Source: Trebouxia sp. TZW2008 (Eukaryota > Chlorophyta > Trebouxiophyceae > Trebouxiales > Trebouxiaceae). Taken from it: DNA of 64,000 nt. The notes beneath the pieces were generated by a model, which was not told where the DNA came from, made no database searches, and saw nothing but the letters and a program-made list of their open reading frames with translations. This document shows, piece after piece, positions 22,933-32,731 of this stretch (position 1 is the stretch's first letter; every line of letters starts with the position of its first letter). Location: positions 186,001 to 250,000 of the forward strand of contig BDIU01000058.1 of NCBI GenBank assembly GCA_002118135.1, in the 5' to 3' direction. The position numbers and the translations under genes were made by a program.

Positions 22933-25900
22933 ATGGCTATGGCAACTGCCTTCAAGCAGCGTTGGGCTGATCTCGGCGTCACCCAACGTATCGGACGTGC
23001 GACAAGAGGCGTATTGATATCCGTCGGAGCTTTGACAGTTGCTGGGCTGTTCGCTACACGGACTGTTTGCAAGGTGTGCGTTATCTTCTGGTCCCGGTCA
23101 AGTACAAAGATCAAGCTTTGAAATGGGCTTTTCGTCAGTGCAGCAAATATCCAAGCGAAGCACAGAGCTGCCAAGCGACTTTGTGCTCGTTTTGGACTTC
23201 GAAGGCAGCGAGCTTGTTGAAAAAGCAGATGACCCTGTCACCAAGGTAAAATTGTGATGATTGTTGTCTACTTCAGCGGAGTTCTTACTCAAACAATATG
23301 TGTGGTATGTGCAGCTGCGCTCAGGAGCCATTGACCAGCTGCAATTGTCCAAAGTAAGTCCAGCAACTTTTGCTAATGATTGTACAGCTGAAGGACAATA
23401 AGGGCCTGAAGTTACCTTGTGTTTGAGAACAGATTGTTGATGCTCTGTATAAAGCTGGCACCGACAAGCGGGTCCGTGGCGTTGTTGGATGCATTGGTGA
23501 TGCTCAGAAGCATGCTGGCCTAGCTCAAGTGCAAGAAATGCGGAACGCCATTCTCAAGTTCAGGTTTGTGCCCTTGCGCTTGCATATTTTGCAGCACACC
23601 TTGTTTTGCAGCTTGCCTTGATTCTTGTGCGCAAAACAATCCATGATATATATGGCTCGAGGTATGGCAATTGACACTGTGTGCTCACTGCACATCAGCA
23701 TGGCAAGCATAAGCATATGCTGTAGACAGTATATGCCGTATTGCTTGATCTCAGCACAAACTTGCTCATCACAGCCCACCTCATGTCCTGTATCTTGGCC
23801 AGCATGTCCAGACTGTGCGGAGCAATGTTGAGGTTGTGCTTGGCTTGGTCATTTTGAGTTCATCCATCTGGGTTGCATAACACCCTTCCCAATTGATATG
23901 CAGCATGCAGCTCTTGCCTGCACAGCCTTAATGTCAGTGTCTCATGCACAGGCAGTTGAAGAAGGACTCAGTACCCACAGTTGCCTATTCAGACTCTTTT
24001 GGTGAGGGAGGCAGCAACGGCACTCTCAGCTACTACCTGGCTTCAGCCTTTGACCAGATCTACGTACAGGAGACTGGCTTAGTCAGCTTTACAGGTAGCT
24101 GCAGCTCATCTTGGCTGCTGCATTAGTTTACCAATGAAGCTTATGCCACCAGCCTCTTGAGTTGCCATCTGCTCTATACAAGTGCATGGGTGAGCATCAT
24201 ACACCTGATGTGCACAATCATATGATGCCGTTCAATCTGACATCACATCGTAGCATGTGCTTCAAGTGGCAAAGGTCTGCAGCCTAACCTCATTTGTTGC
24301 TACAAGTGCCTGTTCTTAAGCGCGCATATCCACACACTCCAGTACATTGACCATGAGCAAATATCCATGTGCAGGGTTTGCTGTGAGTCAGCCATTCTGG
24401 CGAGGTCTGTTGGACAGGTGGCACGTCAAGCCCTTGGCTTTCGCCAGGGAGGAGTACAAGAGCATAGTGAGCCAGTACACCGACAAGGAGTACAGCAAAG
24501 CTAACAGAGATGCCACTGAAGCGTGGGTGAATGGCTGGATGGGCCAAATCGTACACGACGTTGCTGATGCCAGGGGACTGAAACCCAGAGAGGTGACCTT
24601 AACACCCTTCCTTTGAACCCTGTCAGGTCTCAAGCTCCTCCATGCAAATCAAGATATCACCCTGAAACCCTTCACTCTTCATCAGGCTCATCCTCAAATC
24701 AAGGTTTACAGCCTGAGAGCCACCAACCCTGACTCCCCGAAAAGGCTTTGCTCAGCCCCTCACTGAGACTTCTGCCATAGCTCTCCTGCTAAACTACTGG
24801 GCAATGCGGTAACACCTCTATTTGCTTGAACAGTTCTTCCTATTGCAATTGCTGGATTAATGTCATGAGTCATGCAGGGGAGCAGTGCAAGCATCTGCCT
24901 TGTCTGCACTTGAGCCACTTGCAAAGCTGATCACAGAATTCCAACCTGTGCTCAGCAAAAAAACTATGCGTGAAACTTGTGTTGGAGAGTAGGCAGCTGG
25001 CAAGGACTGCTGCATGCATGCGCCCCTTGTCAGCACCTGGAGTCTTACCATGCACAGGCTCATCACACAAATTCACCTTGCAGAAACAGGAAATGATGTC
25101 AAGGTGCTGCAAGATCTGTCAAACAAAGCATGCAGGCAATCAGAGCACTGCACGCATCTGCCTTGTCAGCACCTGAAGCCACAGCAGTGAGGCTTATCAC
25201 ATGATCAGAGCCTGCAGGCAAAGAAGCTTGCGTCAGAGAATTACAGCTCTGGTGACTTATGCATGCAGATGGTCAAAGAGCTGCATGCACCTCCCTTGTC
25301 GGCACCTAGAGTTTGATCACAGGTGCAAGCATTGTGTGTTGCAAACAAAATGGACTTGTTGGCTCAGCACATGCAGGTAGTGAGAGCTCTACAAGCATCT
25401 CCCTTGTCAGCATCTGAAGCCACAGCGCATGCATCACAATGTAGGCTCATATTTTGTACCTGGGCATGAGGGCAATGCATGAATTGTCTGGTGCAATGCA
25501 TGCAGGTGGTCAGGGCGCTCCATGCATCCCCCTTGTCAGCACCCGAAGCCACAGCACTTGGTCTCATCACTGGCTCCAACCACAGGAGTGACGCGACCAA
25601 GACATTGCTTCACAGCTCCGAATCCAGCGCGCACCCAGCAGGTCTGATTGGCTCTGAAACCACAAAGGTGCAGGCCAAGTCAGCAGCAACACAGAAGATT
25701 GCTGCAGCTGCTGGCGTTGCTGCTGAGACTGATGCTGGTGACTCAAAAGGAGGCTCATCTGGCAGCTTAGCTGAGTTGCAGTCTGTGACTCAGGCTGTGC
25801 ATGCGGCAACTCACGCCTCAGAGTCAGTTGCGCTGAGACCCAAAGCAGGGTCCAGCAGCGCAAGCTCAGCTACTCGTGACTCAAGAACTCAGAGCTCAGA

Positions 25901-28900
25901 GGCTCGCTCAGGAGCTCAAGACTCAGCCAGCTCAGGCTCAGACAAAGCGCTTGCAGTCTCCTTAGCTCAGAGCTCAGCTGCTGATGCAGAGGTGCCATCA
26001 GATATTGCAAGCCAGCCAGTACCATTGACACACCCACATGACCAACAGGGTGCCAACAAGGCCCATGGTCAGGCAATGCATAGCAAGCAGCAGAGTCAGA
26101 AAGATTCAAGTCAGCAACAGTCAGGAGTGCAAGATCTCGACTTGGTCAGCAAGCTAAGGGCGGTGGTGAAGCCCCTGAATATGGCGCTGGTGGTTCAAAT
26201 CTTTGGTGAAGAACAGCTGAAGCTCAGCTGCGTTCCTGCAGTCTCCATCAGCAAGTACATTCAGGTGCAGAAGTGTCTTGTGCAGGCTCCCTTGCCAATC
26301 TTGCTCTCAACACTGTTGAAGCCTTGCTATTGAGCTGCCCACAGCCTACAGTTTCAAAAGCAGTTGTCAAGCATTGCCAGCGCTTGTATCAGTGCTGTTG
26401 CTGCACAGCATGGGCCATCCATTGCACACAGGAAAGTAGCTCCCACTGGTCGCCTTGTGCAGGCTCCCTTGCCAATCTTGTTATCAACGCTGTTCAACCC
26501 TTGTTACTCAACTGCCCACAGCCACAATCTCCACAGCAACTGCCAAGCATTGCCACCGCTGGTACCAGTCTTGATATAGCGCGGCATGTCAGATCCTGTG
26601 CTGTGCTGTGCTGTGCTGCATGCTGATGACTCGACCCTGCCCTGTCAAGGTACTGGAGCACGAGAAAAAGAAGAACAAAGGCAAAGTCAAGCCTGGCTTC
26701 TTGCAAAGCCTACAGTCAGTCCTGCAAGATGAAGATGAGAAGGAGTCATCTCATCAGGCAAGGGCAGATGGGCAATCACCCAAGCCACAGGTTGCAGTCA
26801 TCACTGCTTCAGGTACAATTCATTGAGCGAGGTACAACCCACAAACCACTATATAATAGATGAAAGTGGTGATGTTTTGAGGGAGAAATCAACCTCAACT
26901 TTTTGGACTTGTTTATAGACTTCAAAAACGTTTGCCTCTTCAGCACGCTCTTGCTGCCAAGACAAAGCAACACAGGAAACAGAAGCTTACACGTATGACT
27001 CTGTGCCTGTGCTTATGCTAAGTGCTGATGATTTTGTCGCTGCCAGCAACAGGAGATGAATATGAAACTGGTTGCAGATACTTCAGCTTGTCCTCTGACT
27101 GCAGAGTGATCTGTCGTTGCCTTTTGGTATCACTTTGAACCAAAGAAAAATAGCTGCATCTGCAATGGTGTCACAACTTTGCTCCTGTGCTGTGCAAGCT
27201 AAATTCTGGAGAGGCTTCAGATAATAAGGGCCCGCGTCAGGTTTTTGCCAATACAATAGGCAAGTGCGCCCTACAGGCTTGCAGCCAAAAGTCTGATCTT
27301 GATGGCTGTTGTTGGATGCAGGCATCATTGTTGCCGGAAAGGCTGTGACCACACTTCAGCAGACAGCACAGATTGCCATCAGCGAAATAGTGCTAGGCAA
27401 CGTGCGGCTTTGCATAACGGTCATGCTGTAACAGGCTGGTTGGTTTGAGCTGTATTGACTATTGATGGCTGCAGGCATCATTGTGCCGGCAAGTCTGAGG
27501 CCACACTTCAGCAGAAACCCTGGCTGGCCAGCACTAAAATGGTGCTGGGCAACATGCGCCCTTGCAACATAGCCATGGTGTAGCAGGCTGGGTTATTCTG
27601 AGTTTGATTGGTTGTTGATGGCTGTAGGCATCATTGTTGCCGGAAAGTCTGAGACCACATTTCAGCAGAAAGCTCAGATTGCCAGCAGCGAATTGGGTCT
27701 GGACCTACAAAAGGCGCGCAATAACCCAAATGTCAAAGCTGTGGTCCTCAGAGTGGACAGCCCAGGTATGCTTTGACTTCTTGCTTGCTTTGTGGAGGTG
27801 TATTTAGGCAGATATCGTCATTGATTGTCTGTCTGTACAACTAGATGTACTGCAGCCAGAGAGAACTTGTTGACCAACAGTGAATTGCCTGGCAGTCCCC
27901 TTTCCAAAACATGTCTTGTTGCCGATACAGACAAGATGACCCTGCAAGCAGCCATCAGGGCTGCAACTTGCAAACAAGTTATGCTAGTGGCCAGAGCAAG
28001 ACTGCAGCATTGCCAGTTCTCAATAGAGGCTAACCCAACTGTTACAGTAACAACAACCAGTCTTAATAGTAACACAGGTGGCAGTGCAGTGGGCAGCAAC
28101 GCTGTCTACAAGGAGGTGGTACGGCTGCCCCAACTACAATCCACTGGTTTTCAGTCACACTAAGTGTCATTGTCACTGGAGGTTGCAGTGAAGTAAAGAA
28201 TGCTGCTAGCCATACGGATCTTTTGCAATGCAAGCATAGCAAGCACAGCGCATTTATGTAGAGCAATTGGGAGCAATGAGTGTCAACTCTGATGCAGGTG
28301 GTAGTGCAGTGGGCAGTGATGCTATCTACAAGGAAGTGGTGCGCCTGCAGCGTGCTGGCAAGCCTGTTGTGGTGAGCATGAGCAATCTGGCAGCCAGCGG
28401 CGGCTATTACATCTCGGGTCAGTGTCCCATTGATCGCAACTTGGGTGCTATGCAACCTTTGTGAATTGAAGCGCCTGCTTGGGACAAAGCTCAGGCAGCA
28501 TGGTAGCGCTTAAGCTGATGACACTTCCAAACATATTGTGTCCCAAAATGGTAGTCCACACATTTGTTGAGCATAGCAAATAGTGTTGTTGCTCGATTGG
28601 GCACCATCACATACAGCAGAGACATATGCTGATGACAAGTTCAAGCCTGTAAGCTCTGAGGGACTGGAACATCAGATCTTTCTGCTGGCTTCTCCGCTGT
28701 TATGAATCACCCTGTGTGGTACTTGCAGCCTCGGCAAACAACATTGTGGCTCAGACAGGGACGATACCAGGCAGCATACACATGCTGTTTGACAAACTCG
28801 AAGCAAGCAATCTCCGCCCTGAGAGACCATCGCATAGGATCTTTCTGCTGTGATCTTGACTGCTATGAACCACTTTGTGTGGTACTTGCAGCCTCAGCAA

Positions 28901-31786
28901 ACAAGATACTTGGTCAGCCAGGCACTATCACAGGCAGCATAAGCATGGCCTTTGCCAACCTAAAGGCGCTGCAGTCTGTTAGTTATGTAATCTTGAAAAT
29001 CAATGTAGCTGCCACCCCTGATGTCATTGTGTTGTATCTGCAGCCTCAGCAAACAAGGTTGTGGCTCAGCCAGGCCCCATCACGTGCAGCATAGGCATGG
29101 CTTTTAACGTGTTGCAATCTCTCATGTTGCAGCTCTTGCTGTTTGGCAGATTCTGTGTATTGCCATCTTGAGCATTGAAGCTGACACTGTCTGTGGTGTG
29201 CAGCCTCAGCAGACAAGATTGTGGCTCAGTCAGGCACCATCATGTGCAGCATAGGCATGGCTTTCAACGTGTTGCAATCTCTCATGTTGCAGCTCTTGCT
29301 GTTTGGCAGAGTCTGTGTGTTGCCATCTACAGCATTGAAGCTGACACTTGTCTGTGGTGTGCAGCCTCGGCAAACAAGATTGTGGCTCAGCCAGGCACCA
29401 TCACAGGCAGCATAGGCGTGGCTTTTGGCAAGTTCAACGCACTGCAAGCACTGAGGGACCAAGGCGTGAACGTAGACACAGCGGCTGCTTGCAAAAATGC
29501 TGCAGCGAGGAAGATCAGCTGCAATCTCTGACATCAATGTGTTGTATCTGCAGCCTCAGCAAACAAGACTGTGGCTCAGCCAGGCACCATCACAGGCAGC
29601 ATAGGCGTGGCTTTCAATGCGTTCCAATCTCTCATGTTGCAGCTCTTGCTGTTTGGCAGATTCTGTGTGTTGCCATCTTGAGCATTGAAGCTGACACTGT
29701 CTGTGATGTGCAGCCTCGGCAGACAAGATTGTGGCTCAGCCAGGCACCATCACAGGCAGCATAGGCGTGGCATTTGGCAAGTTCAATGCTCTGCAAGCTC
29801 TGAGGGACCAAGGCATAAATGTGGACACTGTAGCTGCTGGAAAGAACGCAACAGCGTCATCGCCCTTTCATGACTTCACCAAGGAGCAGCGTCGTCAGGT
29901 CAATGTAATGATGGACAGGTGTGCGCATGCTTTCTTGACAACTGCCTGAAGAAAAGAAAAGTCAAGGCTGTTGCATGATTTTGCCAGAGAGCAGGGTCAA
30001 CAGGTCAATGCACAAATGGACAGGTATGCCCAGACCTTCTTCAAGGCCATGTGATGTCTTCTGGGCAGTCTGAATGCCCTGCAGTAGCATGGAGTATGTT
30101 TTGCAGATCAGTGCAAACAGTGCTGCCACCTGTAGGACCTATGGGCACTTCTTGCCAAGGGACAGGACTGTGGCCATCATTGCCACCACAACAATGCTGT
30201 CTGATGTAGGACATATGGGCACTGCTGGTAAAGGCTTGTTCATGGCCGCAACGTGACATTGCATCAGGCAGACAAATGCGGGTAAAATGGGCCCCTCCTG
30301 TCCTTCTGACGCAGAACGTCGAGATCATCTCTGTCTGTGCAGGACCTATGAGCGCGTTTAGTCATTCTGGTGCAGATGTTGTGACGATGCTGCTCTCTGC
30401 AAGTCCTACAAATTTCATGTCGAGGGCGGGAGATTAATCGCGCAGCTGAACTTCAAACCTGGACCTCTCACGCAATACGCAGCTTTACACTCCATCGGCA
30501 AATGACGCTTTGGTCTGGGCGAGACTACAGACATTGCTGTCACATGCAGGACCCATGGGCACTTCCTATGAAGGGTAGCTCACAGGCGCAATATGACGCT
30601 GAAGCAGGCAGCCACAGGCAGCACTCACAGGAGTTCTGCCTGTGTCAAGATGATGGCAAAACTCACAGGAGTTCTGCCTGTGTCAAGATGATGGCAAAAC
30701 TCCTGTGAGTTCTGCCATCATCTCAACACTGAGCTTGAGATCTATGATGTCACATGTATGACCTATGGGCACTTCTTGTCAGAGGCAATAAGTATGAGAC
30801 AACTACTTCAGAAGGATTGCTCGGTAGAATTTTTCACTGCATTCCTTTGTGCAGGACCTATGGGCACTTTCTGTCAAGGGTGGCTCACGGACGCAACATG
30901 ACGCTGAAGCAGGCAAGGGCAGTTGCAAAGGGGCGGGTCTGGACTGGTGAAGACGCCCTAAAACTGGGGCTTGTTGACCAATTGGGCGGCCTGAAAGACG
31001 CAATCCAAGTGGCCAAGCAAGAAGCTGACTTGTCACAGGTGTGCTGTTGGGCCCCCCAAGATTTGTTTGGCGACACATGAGTCTTGTATCACACCACATA
31101 TAGATTGTGGAAAATACTGTGCATCAACTGCTTCAGTATAAATTTGGACAACTTGTGGTACAGCCTCGCAGTGTATTCAGGAAGGCATGAAGTATCACCC
31201 ATGTGAGGCTTGTGCTGGAGCTTGGCTGATCAGCTATATGACTGGATAGATACTGAAAAAGACGTTAGCAAGCGCCTTGCCACAGACATGACCCGGCAGA
31301 TCATACACTGAACATGACTTTCCTGCCCTGGCTTCCCAATCAGCTGGTTGCAGAGTGTCTAACGCCTGCCCATCTCAAGCGATTCAAGCTGCAGGCCAAC
31401 ATGCTCCTGTCGCATAGGAAGAAGATGCAGTTGAGGTAGTGGACTTCCCACCACCAAAACCACTAGTGCAGCTGGTCAAGGATCTTCTGAGCAACAACTC
31501 TGAGGGTTTTGGTAGCATTACAGCAGCAGCCCAATTGGCTAAATCTGCACAATCAGCAGTAGGGGCTGATTCATTGCTGTCACCTTTCATATGGCTTGCA
31601 CTGGCCAGGCATCAAGGCTTGCATGCTGCTGCAATGGTGCCTGGCGGTGGTGATGCGGTGGCGCAGGCTCAGCAGCAGGGGTTGCAGATGTTGGGCGGTG
31701 GTGGGTTGTTGACAGGAGGAAATTATAGCTGGCATGGTCATTTGAGTGGCGTGCAGATGCTATACAGACCTGTGTACGTGCACTGA
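22933..31786 (+). CDS. sppA: Signal peptide peptidase SppA (protease IV, S49), 13 exons, 903 aa
   Basis: A membrane serine protease; plant and cyanobacterial relatives act at the thylakoid membrane. Exons: 22933-23073, 23144-23245, 23315-23353, 23433-23563, 23952-24094, 24375-24592, 25506-26264, 26650-26812, 27628-27765, 28298-28417, 29714-29918, 30855-31038, 31418-31786; total 2712 nt, all phases fit. It has one N-terminal membrane segment (GVLISVGALTVAGLFA), a first S49 repeat (LPSDFVLVLDFEGSEL, YYLASAFDQIYV, EEYKSIVSQYT), and a Ser/Ala/Gln-rich insertion (about residues 275-500). A second S49 repeat follows: VAVITASG, AVVLRVDSPGGSAVGSDAIY, then SMSNLAASGGYYIS with the nucleophile serine, then IVAQPGTITGSIGVAFGKFN and GRVWTGEDALKLGLVDQLGG. 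At 903 aa it is longer than the usual 600-700 because of the insertion. Introns 6, 8, 9, 10 and 11 contain arrays of exon copies. Confidence 0.9.
24870..25440 (+). repeat. Array of about five upstream copies of SppA exon 7 start
   Basis: Copies follow atgcag-type acceptors at 24878, about 25014 (weak), 25136, 25269 and 25377; the intact exon starts at 25506. The repeated coding piece resembles VVRALHASPLSAPEATA. Spacing is about 108-137 bp. Several copies keep cttgtcagcacctgaagcca almost unchanged, while others have stops or lost frame. Confidence 0.75.
26275..26530 (+). repeat. Two direct repeats of about 65 bp in SppA intron 7
   Basis: gtgcaggctcccttgccaat and what follows (about 26279-26343) recurs at about 26457-26521, 178 bp away, with about 90% identity by eye. 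No matching exon of this gene was recognised. Confidence 0.6.
27316..27560 (+). repeat. Two upstream copies of SppA exon 9
   Basis: Copies at about 27321 and 27475 begin ggcatcattgttgccggaaa or similar, as does the intact exon at 27628 (IIVAGKSETTFQQKAQIASS). Period about 150 bp. The 27475 copy has a 1-nt loss in gttgcc, and both lose frame before the LRVDSPG region. Confidence 0.75.
28077..28125 (+). repeat. Upstream copy of SppA exon 10
   Basis: acag|gtggcagtgcagtggg encodes GGSAVGSNAVYKEVVRL, against GGSAVGSDAIYKEVVRL in exon 10 (28298-28417). The copy ends after VVRL, before the SMSN...ASGGYY nucleophile segment. Confidence 0.75.
28729..29690 (+). repeat. Six upstream copies of SppA exon 11
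   Basis: Acceptors at 28729, 28892, 29044, 29204, 29365 and 29554 precede the intact exon at 29714. Six of the seven spacings are 152-163 bp and one is 189 bp. Each unit carries ASANKIVAQPGTITGSIGVA or a variant. The 29365 copy extends through FGKFNALQALRDQGVNVDT and is nearly as complete as the real exon. Some introns between units are almost identical (ttgcagctcttgctgtttgg recurs), which indicates recent duplication. Confidence 0.85.
30136..30800 (+). repeat. Five upstream copies of SppA exon 12 start
   Basis: Units resembling ag|gacctatgggcacttctt occur at 30136, 30210, 30343, 30550 and about 30760; the intact exon (TYGHFLSRVAHGRNMTLKQA) starts at 30855. In the 30760 copy the acceptor AG has become AT. 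The 30550 copy reaches the region of NMTLKQA with frameshifts. Confidence 0.7.
30610..30718. repeat. Direct repeat plus inverted copy in SppA intron 11
   Basis: actcacaggagttctgcctg through gatgatggcaaa occurs twice in tandem (period 39 bp, about 30616-30693). It is followed at once by actcctgtgagttctgccat, an inverted partial copy of the same unit. The transcript could fold into a hairpin. Confidence 0.75.
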
Positions 31787-32545
31787 ATGAAACAACTATG
31801 CTGTAGCATATCTTCAGCCTGTTTTGATTTCATGTTGAATAAATGCGCTCTTGCACATGACCTGCCTGTCTGATCGAAGCAAATCGTCTTCAGCTACTGA
31901 CAACATGCTCCTGTGATTTCCGTTCTACACTGCTGCTGGTGATCCAGCTGATGTTTGTACATATCTCTACAAAAGGATCGAGTGTTGACTGCCACGGTGT
32001 GATACATGCTTCATTCAAGTTGTTGGGTGAACGCTCTGAGTCCATACATTGGAAACGAAAGAGAATCTTGACAAATGCTGAATTCTTGTGCATTGCTCAC
32101 CAATACCTATTTGCTTGTCATAGAGGTCATGAACGCTGCAGAGCCATGTTTGCCCGCATTGGTGTAGCAAACAGCTCAGTGTATAGCCTATGTGATCCCA
32201 TCACGAGATTCTCATGAGCTACGTATGCATGTATGGCGTCTGATAAAGCTGTAAACCAAGCAACCCAAAGCTACAGCAAGGAAGTCAGGACCAGAATTCG
32301 AGCTCACCTATCTAGTCAGCAGGGATAGAGCTGCACCAACACACAAAGATTCCACAGACAATTCTATTTGCGTAAAAGGATGAAAGTTGTGATCGACACA
32401 GTGCGCATTGATGAACGGCTAGACGTGTTGTGCTTCTTGTGACAGCTATAGCCCTGAACATGCCTTTGCTGAGGTGCCGCAAAGCATCGCAGTCATTGAC
32501 TGTCAATGGCGCTGGCGCTGTGCTGAGTCTACAGCGTCTAACATC
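31787..32545. other. Convergent intergenic region, no gene seen
   Basis: Between SppA (+) and the SnoaL-membrane gene (-). Open frames at 31939-32217 and 32312-32551 show no domain or splice context. Likely 3' UTRs. Confidence 0.4.
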
Positions 32546-32547
32546 AG

Positions 32548-32731
32548 ACAAACTTTTGCTTCTGACTAGCTGAGTCTACAGCATCCAACATCAGGCAGAC
32601 CCCTGCTTCTGACCACCTGAATCGACAAGACTCGACATTGGGCAGACATTTGCTTCTGACCATGTGAATCTACAGGGTTCAACATCAGGCAGACTTTTGA
32701 TTCTGACCAGCTGAGTCTACAGGATTTACAG
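32548..32731 (-). repeat. Minisatellite made of the 3' end of the SnoaL-membrane gene
   Basis: About four units of about 47-49 bp, each containing cttctgacca.ctgagtctac and catcaggcagac, run downstream of the stop codon at 32732. The first unit matches the last codons of the gene itself (GGQKQKSA and stop). The array therefore duplicates the coding/3'-UTR boundary. Confidence 0.75.

Noticed and set aside
24870..30860. CRISPR-like or satellite interpretation of the regularly spaced repeats in SppA
   Set aside because: Each repeat unit is a recognisable exon fragment with its splice acceptor, spacers are related to one another, and this is eukaryotic nuclear DNA.
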